Part shown: in pieces, positions 34,601 through 46,600 of the stretch
How positions within the stretch are numbered: the stretch's first letter is position 1
How the letters are laid out: each line of letters begins with the position of its first letter
Notes under the pieces: generated by a model
What the model was told of the DNA's origin: nothing
Database searches by the model: none
Seen by the model: only the letters and a program-made list of their open reading frames with translations
Position numbers and translations under genes: made by a program
Origin: Delphinus delphis
Lineage: Eukaryota > Chordata > Mammalia > Artiodactyla > Delphinidae
Length of the DNA: 64,000 nucleotides
Assembly (NCBI RefSeq): GCF_949987515.2
Contig: NC_082694.2
Location: 12,951,958 to 13,015,957, forward strand
Direction of reading: 5' to 3'

Positions 34601-37600
34601 TGTGGCCTCTCCTGTTGCGGAGCACAGGCTCCGGACGCGCAGGCTCAGCGGCCATGGCTCACGGGTCCAGCCACTCCGCGGCATGTGGGATCTTCCTGGA
34701 CCAGGGCTCAAACCCATGTCCCCTGCATTGGCAGGCGGACTCTCAGCCACTGCGCCACCAGGGAAGCCCTCTACAGCCGTTTTAATGTGCTTAAGAAGAC
34801 TTTATAAAGTCTGCAGTTTCCAAGGGATCCACAGTTCCTCTTGCCCGAGTGCACCTCTTCTGCACATCTGTTTACGAATGAGGGTGGTGATTCCAGTTGG
34901 TCAGTTTCATGTTTACGGGTAGTTATATATCTTTGTTTAACAAATTTTAATTCGTCTCTTCGGCAGGAAATGGGAGGCTATTTTATAATCAATGGCATCG
35001 AAAAAGTCATCCGAATGTTGATTATGCCTCGCAGAAATTTCCCCATCGCAATGGTAAGACCAAAATGGAAAAGCAGAGGGCCTGGCTATACTCAGTATGG
35101 TAAGTTGTAGTGATTTTTTGGAATGTTCTTTTAGAAAAATTTAAGCTATTTTATTGGGTCGGCCAAAAGGTTCGTTCGTTTTTTTCTGTAAGATGGCTCT
35201 AATAGCAGTTAGTTGTCTTTAACTTCATTCGAAACAATTCTGTTAGATTGTATTTGACAGCTGTCATATCAGCGTGCATTTAAAAAAAGACATCAAAATT
35301 AGTGAATTTTTGTGTAGCCATTTTAACATTCAAGATGAAAGAAAAAAATCAACATTTTTCAGCATATTATGTTTTATTATTTCAAGAAAGGTAAAAATGC
35401 AACTGAAACGCAAAAAAAATTTGTGCAGTGTGTGGAGAAGGTGCCATGACTGATTGAACGTGTCAAAAGTGGTTTGCAAAGTTTCGTGCTGGAGATTTCT
35501 CTGGACGATGCTCCACGGTCGGGTAGACCAGTTGAAGTTGATAGCGATCAAATCGGACATTAATTGAGAAAAATTAACATTATAGGACTTCCCTGGTGGT
35601 GCAGTGGTTAAGAATCCACCTGCCAATGCAGGGGACACGGGTTTGAGCCCTGGTCCGGGAAGATCCCACATGCCACGGAGCAACTGAGCCCGTGTGCCAC
35701 AACTACTGAGCCTGTGCTCTGGAGCCCGTGAGCCACAGCTACGGAGCCCACGTGCCACAACTACTGAAGCCCGCGCACCTAGAGTCCATGCTCTGCAACA
35801 AGAGAAGCCACCATAATAGGAAGCCTGCACACCACAACGAAGAGTAGCCCCCACTTGCCGCAACTAGAGAAAGCCTGCGCACAGCAACGAAGACCCAAGG
35901 CAGCCAAAAATTAATAAATAAAATAAATAAATTTTTAAAAATCAACATTATGCCACGCGGGAGATAGCTCACATATTCAAAATATCCAAATCAAGTGTTG
36001 AAAATCATTTGCATCAGCTTGGTTATGTGAATCGGTTTGATGTTTGGGTTCCACGTAAGTTAAGCAAAAAAAACTTTCTTGACCTTATTTCTGCATGCGA
36101 TTCGCTACTGAAATGTAATGAAAACATTCCGTTTTTAAAACAAATTGTGATGGGCGATGAAAAGTGGATACTGTACAGTAATGTGGAACAGAAGAGATCA
36201 TGGGGCAAGTGAAATCAACCACCACCAACCACACGAAAGGCCGGTCTTCATCCAATAAAGGTGATGTTGTGTATATGGTGGGATTGGAAGGGAGTCCTCT
36301 ATTACGAGCTCCTTCCGGAAAACCAAACGATTGGTTCCAACAAGTACTGCTCCCAGTTAGACCACCTGAAAGCGGCACTCGACAAAAAGCGTCTGGAATT
36401 AGTCAACAGAAAACACATAGTCTTCCATCAGGATAATGCAAGACCGCATGTTTCTTTGATGACCACTCAAAACTGTTATAGCTTGGCTGGGAAGTTCTGA
36501 TTCACCCTCCGTATTCACCACACATTGCTCCTTCGGATTGCCATTTACTTTGGTCTTTACAAAATTCTCTCTCTCTTTTTTTTTTATAAATTTATTTTTG
36601 GCTGCGTTGGGACTTTGTTGCTGTGCACGGGCTTTCTCTAGTTGCGGTGAGCAGGGGCTACTCTTTGTTGCAGCGCACAGGCTTCTCATTGCAGTGGCTT
36701 CTCTTGTTGCGGAGCATGGGCTCTAGGCACGCAGCCTTCAGTAGTTGTAGCACGTGGGCTCGGTAGTTGTGGCTCGCGGGCTCCAGAGCGTAGGCTCAGT
36801 AGTTGTGGTGCAGGGGCTTAGTTGCTCCGTGGCATGTGGGATCTTCCTGGACCGGGGCTCAAACCCATGTTCCCTGCATTGGCAGGTGGATTCTTAACCA
36901 CTGCGCCACCAGGGAAGCCCCAAAATTCTCTTAATGAAAAAAATTTCAATTCCCTGGAAGACTGCAAAAGGCACCTGGAACAGTTCTTTGCTTAAAAAGA
37001 TAAGTTTTGGGAAGATGGAATTATGAAGTTGCCTGAAAAATGGCAGAAGGTAGTGGAACAAAAGGGTGAATACGTTGTTCAATAAAGTTCTTGGTGAAAA
37101 TGAAAAATATGTCTTTTATTTTTACTTAAAAACCGAAGGCACGTTTTGGTCCACCCGATATTAAAAAGTAGATGCATCCAAACAGAGTCTTTGATATTTT
37201 TCTCCCATATATGTATAATTTTTTGTTTTTCTGTTAAGCATTTCTGTGTTATAATTTCATAGTGGGAAACCTTTCTACTGTGTTCAATTTTTTTTCAAAC
37301 TGAATGAACACATGTATTTATGTTACTGCTTACGGTGCTGAAGGATGCTGACTTGGCCAGGTGTAGGTACAGGCCTCGGAACTCTTCTGGTTCAGGGTAT
37401 GTGGCACTGCCCTCGGTCTCTGGCTGACAGTGACCTGGCCTCTGTTTGATCACTCTCCGTGACAGTGGCTGGCTTCACAAGATAGCATTTTGCATTCACG
37501 AGCCCTGTAGTTAAACAATTTATTCTTATAATTGAGCTAAAAATCAGTCTCTAATTGTAGCCATGCATGCTAAGTGGTAGTGTTGCTGAGTTTCTGACCG

Positions 37601-40600
37601 TTTGCTCTGTTTGTTTAAATAGGAGTTTCAATGCACTGTGTGAGGGAAGAACATTCCGCCGTCAATATGAACCTTCACTACCTGGAAAATGGCACGGTTA
37701 TGTTGAACTTTATTTACCGGAAAGAACTGTTTTTTTTTCCTTTGGGATTTGCACTTAAGGTGTGACTTACTGAATATACTTCTCTCGTTAGGGAGTGAGT
37801 CATTGCAAGTGGTGTCCTGCGCAGGATGGATACAGGTTGTCCTCATCAGAGTTCATGCTGTGCTGGCGTCTCCTACTGCTCCCTAATAAGTTACCTCAGG
37901 GAATTTCCCGGTGGGCCAATGGTTAGGGCTCCTCGCTTTCATTGCCGAGGGCCTGGGTTCGATCATTGGTTGGGGAACTAAGATCCTGCAAGCCACGTGG
38001 CGCGGCCACCAACAAAAAAAGTTAACTTAAAAGGCAGTGGCTAAAGCATCGCTAAACATTTCTCCCACAGTTTCTGCGGTCAGGAGTTTGGAAGTTGCTC
38101 CAGATTTGGGCAGCTCTGGCCGGGGTCTCCGGAGGTTGCCGTGAGATGTCAGCGGGGGCTACGGTTGTTTGGAAGGCTTTCCCGGGGCTGGAGGATCCCC
38201 TTCCGAGGCGGTTCCCTCATGGCTGGCAAGTCACTGTGGGCTGTCGGCAGGAGGTCTCAGTTCCTCTCCACGTGGGCCTTTGCACAGGCTGCTTTGAGGC
38301 AGCTGTCTTCCCCAGAGAGTTAGCCAGGAGAGCAAGGCGGGAGCTGGAGGGCCCTTGAGACCCTGCCTTGAGAGTCATGCTTCAGCTTTTCCACCATGTT
38401 CCATCGGTCACACTGGCCAGCCCTGGCTCAGTGTGGAGGAGACCAAGGTTGTGGATACCGGGAGGTGAGGATCATGGGACCATCTTGGTGTCTGTCATAC
38501 AAGCATCGCCCTGATTTTGAAGAGCTCACTTAGATTCAGCGATAGCGGAGTGCTAATTTTTCTCGGGTATTAAAAAAAAAGAACAGAATGGTTACTAAAT
38601 GATTAAGATGGTTTAGTTATTAGCAATTTTTAAAAAGAACCTTTTTTTCTTTTCTAGGCACTTGTCAGCTTTTCCGATTACCAGATTTTTCAGGAGCTCA
38701 TCAAAGGAAAGGAAGATGACTCTTTCTTTAGGAACTCTGTTTCTCAGATGTTAAGGATTGTAATGGAAGAGGGATGTTCCACACAAAAACAGGTCCTTAG
38801 CTATCTGGGGGAACGCTTCAGGGTAAAACTCAGTCTTCCTGACTGGTACCCAAATGAATACGCTGCAGAGTTTCTCTTCAGGTAGGTGTGCTTTTGTTTA
38901 TTGGGGGTGGAAGGTGTCCATGCTTCCTTGTATTGATGTAGCTGGGGCTGGTGAGTCATCTGGGAATCAGAATGGCCCTGGGGGTAGGGTTCTGGCTTAG
39001 CAAAGTAGGGCCCAGCGTTGTTTCTGCAGTCATCTTCGCCTTTTTTTTTTTTCTGGTAGCTTCATATCTTCTGTTGTACTTTAAAACTTTTGAAATAACT
39101 TCAGACTTCCAGAATTGCTGCAAAAATAGTACATTGGACACTCTCGTTCACTAGTTCTTAATATTTTTACCACTTTGCTTTGTTGCTTTCTCTGCATATC
39201 ATCAGCGTTTTTCTTTCTGCATCCTTGAAAGTTGCAGGCATCACGTCCCTTTATTTCCCCAAGGCTAGGACCTGGTCTTCTGTAACCACTGTGTAGTTAT
39301 TAAAGGAGCCCTGCTCTAGACCAGCGCTGTCCCATCTGTATCCACGAGCCACACGCTGAGCATCTGAATGGCCAGTGCAGCCGAGAAGCTGAATTCAGTA
39401 GGACATCGAGTAGTATCGGCGGCTGAATCGTTCTAAGCTTTTTCTTTCTCTTTTGGCAGCCAGTGCATCTGTATCCACTTGAAATCCAACACTGAAAAGT
39501 TTTATGTGCTTTGTCTCATGACCCGGAAGCTCTTTGCTTTAGCCAAAGGAGAGTGCATGGAGGAGAATCCTGACAGTTTAGTGAATCAAGAGGTCCTGAC
39601 CCCCGGGCAGCTCTTCCTCATGTTTCTGAAGGTAAATGCAGGCTGCTTCACCCCAGAGCAGTCATACCTCTTGTGGGATGACGTGGCCATTTCCAGCAGT
39701 ATTGTTTCCTGCATGTTTAAAATTTCTCGTTTGGGCATTTTATGTAGTCTTTTTTTTTCTTTTCTTTTCTACTTTTTGTTTGTTTAGCAGTAACGGACTC
39801 ACAGATCTTAGCTTGGCCAGGTTCAGAAATTTCTTTAATGTTTTTATAGAAGCTAAATAAAGACAATATCAAATCTTGGTCATAACATTAATGATAAAGT
39901 GTAAATGGCCTATATACACACATCCAGTCAGTCCCCATTATTCACAGAGTCTGTACTTGTGAATTCACCTACTCGCTAAAATTTATTTGGAACGCCAGCA
40001 GTGTCAGCACTCCCGGGATCATTTGCAGACATGCACAGGTGCTGAAGAACTGGAGTTTCCTGACGTTCATGGCCCCAGCTGAGGTCTGATGAGCTGTAAA
40101 CAAGGGTCTCTACCGCCACGTTTTTCACAGTTTTGTGCTTTCTGTTGGTGATTTTGCTGTTTAAAGTGACCCCCAGGCTCAGTGCTGAAGTACCGTCTAG
40201 TGTTCCTAAGTGTAAGAAGGCTGCGACATTCTTTATGGAGAAAACACCTGACAGGCTTTTTTCAGGCATGAGTTACGGTGCTGTTTGCTCTGAGCTCAGT
40301 GGTAACGAATCAACAGAATAAACTAAGGTGTCTCTCAACAAACACAAAAAACGAGGTCATGTTTCGATCAGTTGACGAAAACGTTGTCAATGACCAGAGA
40401 CTCCCTGAAGTCTAACCCTGCATTTCCCCTAGGAGCAGTGCTTCTGTGCTCGCCAATGCGGTGTTCACAGAGACAGGATAGGACACGATAACTGTAAATA
40501 ATGAGAACTCTGTGTGTGTTGGGAGAGAATGTTGGCATGACACAAAAATAATCTTATAAGCAAGTTGACTTGGTAGCATTTTATATTTTGAATATCATCC

Positions 40601-43600
40601 CTAAAAAAGATTTAATCTAAGAGATAACAGAACAACGGCAGGGAAGATGGAGAGGACTGAAGTAAAAATCTCCAATTCGTAATCTGGTCAATAATTAAAT
40701 TCTTACTTGAAGGTAATAACTTTTGTTTCTGTCTGCTCTGTCTATAAAATTAGATTGAGAAATTTTGGTAGTCTAGCATTTCCCTGATAAAAATTCAAAT
40801 CAGGCAGAAGTTTCAGTCACCTTTAAAGACTAATTTACATTTCCCTCCTTAAACTGAAGCATGTGGGTTCGTTGCGAGCTGGCCATGTTAGAAGTATCTT
40901 CACTTGCACGACATTACCAAGGTGACCTGTTTCAGCAACAGAGGAAAGGAAACTTGGGACTTTTTCAGAGAATTCATTGCTTAAAAGTGTCTGATTTCCT
41001 TGCCTTTGCCTCCGTTATACTCAAGCTTTTAAACCTCTGAATTCGGGACATGAAAGCAATCTTCAGAAGGTTCATGACAGTGACCTGATACGAATGACAG
41101 GCTTGTATAACCATCTCAGTGAGTGTTGCCACAGAGACTGAGGTCCCTGTGATTGGGTCCGAGGCTGCTTAACAGGGTTGGGGAGTGAGGGACGCTGAAG
41201 CGATTCCGCTCTGAAGTGTGAGAGCAGGTGGGGAGATGCTGTACCTCCTTCTCAGTGCTGCGTCGCTCTTCATAGGCTTGTCCGCCCATCTCCACATTAG
41301 CCCTTTTCCCAGAGAGGCTGGTGAGCCTCATGGGAAGCCTTCCTGGAGGTCTCGCTTGCTTCTGCTTGTACTGAGTGTGCAGACCGCACAGACAGGTCCA
41401 CAATCACTCGCCTGCAATTCCAGATCCAGAAAGTATGAGAACCAAAAAAAAATATAAGAGTTGGCAGCAAAACCTGATCCGAACCAACAGGAAGCTGTTT
41501 GTAACTTTCATTTGCTCTACCTAGTATGACAGTTTGTGTTTCAGGGTAGAAATGTGTTTGATTATGAGCCAGTGCCTCAGTCTCCATCATGGGTGTTAGG
41601 TAATAAAAGGTCTGTGTGCCTGTCACCTTTCGGAAGCCTAAAAAGTTCTTAATACTGAAGTGCATCTGGCCCACGGGTTTTCAGAGGTCCTGTAATGCCG
41701 TGCTTCCTGAGGAAAAGTTTGTTGTGCGGCTGAAGTAACCATGCAGAGCGCCAGCTTGTTGTACGTGCCCAGTAAATGCTAGCTAACCTCGAAGAGACCA
41801 CGGGCAGGCCTCTGACCCAGGAGGAAAGTTTAGCTCACTCTTTCCGCCTCCCCGTCTCCGGTTCCAGAGCATTTTACCCACATCTCTGTTCCTCATCTCT
41901 GACTTCTTTCCTCTTTTCTCTTTTGTTTTCTCTTCCTTTTCCATTATGTTTCAACTTTTATATGAGAAGAACGTGTCGGTCTTTCCTACTGGCTTGTCAG
42001 TCAGGGGTCCTGTGTGTTGGGTGTCATTTGGGGACTCTGGGCTCTTCTTAGTTGTTTTGTTCTTGGGACAGCAGGCTGCTGCTTTGTCTCAGGGCTTTGT
42101 TGTTGTTGCCTGTTTCTGGGGTTGAAGGTCTTGCGATTGTTTGATAAGAGCATTTGAATTAAAAACTTTTCTAAGGCCCAAGCAAACCAGTTTCGGTTCT
42201 TTTCCATTAGTGTGGGTAATCTCGACTGGGAGCGATTTTGTTCCACCCCAAGGGACCTTTGAGAGTGTCTGGAGGCATTTTTGTGGGTAAGGGCCAGGGA
42301 TGCTGCGGTAACATCCCACAGCTCACAGAACAGCCCCTCGTCACAAAGAACTATCCAGCCAGCTGCCCACAGTGCCGAGGCGAACCTCAGCACTGCAGAA
42401 GCCTGTATCTTCTGTCTTAAGAAATGCCTGAGCTGCAATAGTACTTTGAAAAGCTGTTTTTTCAGGTTTATAGTTGAGAAGTTTTCCGTGTCAGACGTAC
42501 GAATTAGTGGGCTTTTGTTACGGATGTGCAGGTTATGTAAGAGTAAATATCCAGCTTGTGCTCATTAAAATACCTAACAATGTAAAGTTTTTCTTATTTC
42601 AGGAAAAATTGGAAGCTTGGTTAGCATCTATTAAAATAGCTATAGACAAGAAGGCCCAGAAGACCAATGTGTCCTTAAACACTGAAAATTTGATGAAGAT
42701 TTTTACTCTGGGAACAGACCTTACAAAACCATTTGAATATCTTCTTGCTACTGGGAATCTACGTTCTAAAACAGGTGAAATTAAACAGAGAGGCTTCATT
42801 TAGTTATGATTTTCAAATTATTTGCTTAATGTAGATTTATATATTGCTGAGAGAGATTCTTTTCAAAAGTGAACTTCTTACTCATTAAAGACAGATTTCA
42901 TGTTGTAAATTTTGACAGGTGTATATTGGGCTGTAGACAGTCTGTCTGTATAGTTGAAATCTAATTTTAATGATCAAATGCATTTCCTGTGCCTCCTTCT
43001 AGAAAACTAAAGAAAGCTTAGATCTCTGAGGAAAGGTTAACTAGATGGGTTGTCTGGGAGGGTTGTTAGACGTGCGCATCCCTGAACCAGTTGTATTAGA
43101 ATGACTGGAAAACTTTGAAAAGTGGTTATTGAGGGCCCAGAAATCTTTTTTTTTTTTTTTTAAACAGATGATACTGGTGCAGATTCCTTAAGGGCTAACA
43201 AATGCTTGTGTGTTATCCAGCCCTCTTGGATGAATCCCATTTAATTACTTGCTATTTTATTACTTATTTAATGTTTTCCCACAAAGGAGATAGTGTAGAG
43301 GAGATGGAGAAACCGTCGAGGCTAATACAGTTTGTGAAATCTGGGGATTTTTACTATGTTTTTAAGCTCTTCCCCTCACCAGAGCTGAGTAAACTTTGTG
43401 ATAACTGAGTAAACTTTGTGATGACCCACTCTGTGATCTCTAGTGTACTCTGAGGGTTTATCTTATCAGAGCCTCCAGTAAAAGATAGGCTTTTTTTTTT
43501 TCCTTAAGTTTAGCCCATTTTCAATGACATTTGTTTTATTAAGGTCTTGGCTTCCTGCAAGATTCCGGACTTTGTGTGGTGGCTGACAAGCTGAACTTCA

Positions 43601-46600
43601 TACGCTATCTCTCCCACTTCCGCTGTGTGCACAGAGGGGCAGATTTTGCCAAGATGCGGACCACCACAGTACGCAGGCTGCTGCCGGAGTCCTGGGGTTT
43701 CCTTTGCCCCGTGCACACCCCCGACGGGGAGCCCTGTGGTCTGATGAACCACTTAACCACCATATGTGAGGTCGTCACACAGTTTGTGTATACAGCATCT
43801 GTTCCAGCTTTGCTCTGCAACTTGGGTAGGTGGTGTACAGCAGTCTTGTCTTGTTTGCTTGTGTGGGTTTTAACAGGTGCAAAGCTATTAAGTTGTGCTT
43901 CTTTGGGGGCTGAGCAGAGAGTTCTTGTAAGGGCGGTGGGTGAAACACTGTGGATAACCTGTGACATTTTGTAAAGCACTTGCTATCTTCAGAAGGTGTT
44001 GATGGCTCATGGAAGAGCGTTCTTTATTTAATTAGAGTCGATGCTTGGTATTTGCAGTACTTCTGTAAAGTCACCACTGGCACTGAATTAGCAGATAGTG
44101 AGCCGTTGTTCCTGGGGAAACAAAAGATTAGGTTCCTGTGAGCCTCTTGTCACAGCGTTTTCATCAGCTGGTACATAGTCTTGCTTTATGTGTGTTTCTG
44201 TTTAAAGACGCCTTATTTAATGTATATTGTTGATTCATTAATATTGAGCTCTTGGCCAACAGCACTGTAACGATAAGCTTATCTAACACGTTTTTCCATA
44301 AGGCTCAGCACGGCCTCGTGCTTAGGAACCAGCACTTTCACACTGTGCTTGAAGGCCATTATAAACGGCAGAATCACCAACAAAAGCACAAAGATGCAAA
44401 AAACATGGCACTGAACAGAGTGCGGAAAGGACGCTTGTTTACAGTATGAGCTGAAACAGACAGTGCGTCACCTGGTTTGAGCTCAGCTGGGAACACGTGT
44501 ATCTGGCGATTCAAAATTTTCACTGCATGTCCTCAAATGATCAAAAAAGCGCCACTAGTATTGATATTGGGGTTACAAATAAAGTTTAGCTAGTAGGCAA
44601 ATTTGTGATATGTGAACAATGAGGATCAAAGGTAATTAGATTATTGGGAAGAAGTTAACGTGTTTACATGGCTCAGAAATCAAAATACAAAAGGTGCACA
44701 GGGAAAAGCCTCCCTTAAACCCCTGTCCCCCTGCTCCTCTCCTCACCGGCAATTAGAGACAGTAGATTTGGGGGGTCCTTGCTAGATATTTACTCAGGCA
44801 ATACAAAAACATTCCGGTTTAGAGACAAGATGACTAGATAGCTAAAATGATGAAGCACTTGTTGAATGTGGAGGGAAAGTTAAATGTCGGGAAAAGCATC
44901 CTGATGTGATCATTCCGTTTCCTCACTTCACCAGGCGTCACTCCAGTTGACGGAGCGCCACATCGGCCGTACAGCGAGTGCTACCCTGTCCTGCTGGACG
45001 GTGTCATGGTTGGCTGGGCGGATAAGGAGCTTGCTCCTGGCATTGCCGATTCTCTCCGACATTTTAAGGTCATTTTAAGATCTTGAGTCTCTGTGAATTG
45101 TCCTGTCCTTCCGTCTTAGGTTTTCAGTCATTTTCTAGTTGAGGTAGCCCCAGGGCATTCTCGAGTGTCAAGGGGTCTGGAGGTCAGAAGCTAATTACAA
45201 AAGTGCCCATACATTCCCTCTGGTGGCAGCGTCTTGCCTTGTACTGACGTCATCAGTTAGGGTCAGTGACAGGTATTTGACCTGTACTTTTTTTTTGGTG
45301 GTTTCATTGAGGCCCTAGTCTATTAATCTAACACCCTTTTAACTTTTTTTTTCTTGGTAAACACTAGTGGCATACAGGGGACCTTGAAATATGGACTTTA
45401 TATTTCAAGTAACATTGAAACTATACAGGATATAAGTCATAACCTGTTGCCTTCTGGGTCCTGAGATACCTTTTTTTTTTTTTTAAAGGCCGTTCCATGC
45501 AGCACGTGGATCTTAGTTCCCCAACCAGGGATTGAATCCGTGCGCCCTGCATTGGGAGCACAGGGTCTTAACCACTGGACCACCAGGGAAGTCCCTTGAA
45601 ATACATTTTTTTTTTTAAGTAGAGGGCTTCCCTGGTGGTGCAGTGGTTGAGAGTCCGCCTGCCAATGCAGGGGACACAGGTTCGTGCCCCGGTTCGGGAA
45701 GATCCCACGTGCCGCCTTTTCACTGAATACATTTTAAAATAACACCAGTCATCTGTATATTATTTATTTATTGTTTCAGTATTTATTTATTTGGCTGTGC
45801 CAATTCTTAGTCGAGGCACACGGGATCTTCGTTGCGGCATACAGGATCTTTTAGTTGCGGCATGTGACCTCTTACTTGTGGCATGTGGGATCTAGTTCCC
45901 TGACCAGGGATCGAACCTGAGCCCTCTACAGTGGGAGCTCAGAGTCTTAGCCACTGGACCGCCATGAAAGTCCCCAGTAATCTATGTTGTAGACATCAGA
46001 GGATAGAATTTCATTTAGTATGTCTACACACACATTCTTGGTTTACCTTTTCCCCAGTCTCAGTTGTACGCAGTTTGCCTGATACTGGGACTGAGCCCCC
46101 AAGAAAGTAGGGCCTTTGCCAACTCTGGATATGGGGCAAACGGCCATCTGTGTGGGGTTGAGACTGGCAGGGCACTAGGTTTGTTACCTGCAAAACTGAT
46201 TTAATTCTAAAGATGTTGCTTTTCACATTTGATCTGCTTCTCCACTATACCCACCTCCTGGGTGGCAGGGGAGATAGATGTAAAATACTTCATTTATTCT
46301 TAATTGAACTCTTTTTTTTTTTTTTTTTTTTTTGAGAACAGGTTTTGAGAGAAAAAAGAATTCCTCCCTGGATGGAGGTGGTCCTGGTCCCCATGACGGG
46401 AAAACCAAGTCTGTACCCAGGGTTGTACCTTTTTACCACTCCTTGTAGGCTGGTGCGGCCTGTGCAGAACTTGGAATTGGGCAAAGAAGAACTAATTGGA
46501 ACTATGGAACAGGTACATAGACGATGTGTGATTGTATAGTATGCAACTTGCAGAGACTTAGTAACTATTTCTTTTTTAAAAGTGTTACTGGGGCTTCCCT

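Larger units (their letters stand above)
35154..37158 (+). mobile_element. Full-length mariner with two SINE insertions
   Basis: It begins TTGGGTCGGCCAAAAGGTTC and ends with the matching inverted terminus ...TTTTGGTCCACCCGA. TA lies on both sides (35152-35153 and 37159-37160). Without the two SINEs and their duplications it is about 1.28 kb, the usual full mariner length. Remnants of the transposase are readable on the + strand in different frames: a HTH-side segment ([17 protein letters not shown] split by changes), [20 protein letters not shown] (36,150-36,209), [20 protein letters not shown] and [16 protein letters not shown] (36,261-36,500), and [11 protein letters not shown] (~36,508). 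Frameshifts and stops make it non-functional. It sits in POLR1B intron 4. Confidence 0.93.

Noticed and set aside
36009..36500. Possible active mariner transposase
   Set aside because: The remnant is split over several frames with stops, and two SINEs interrupt the gene. It cannot be functional.
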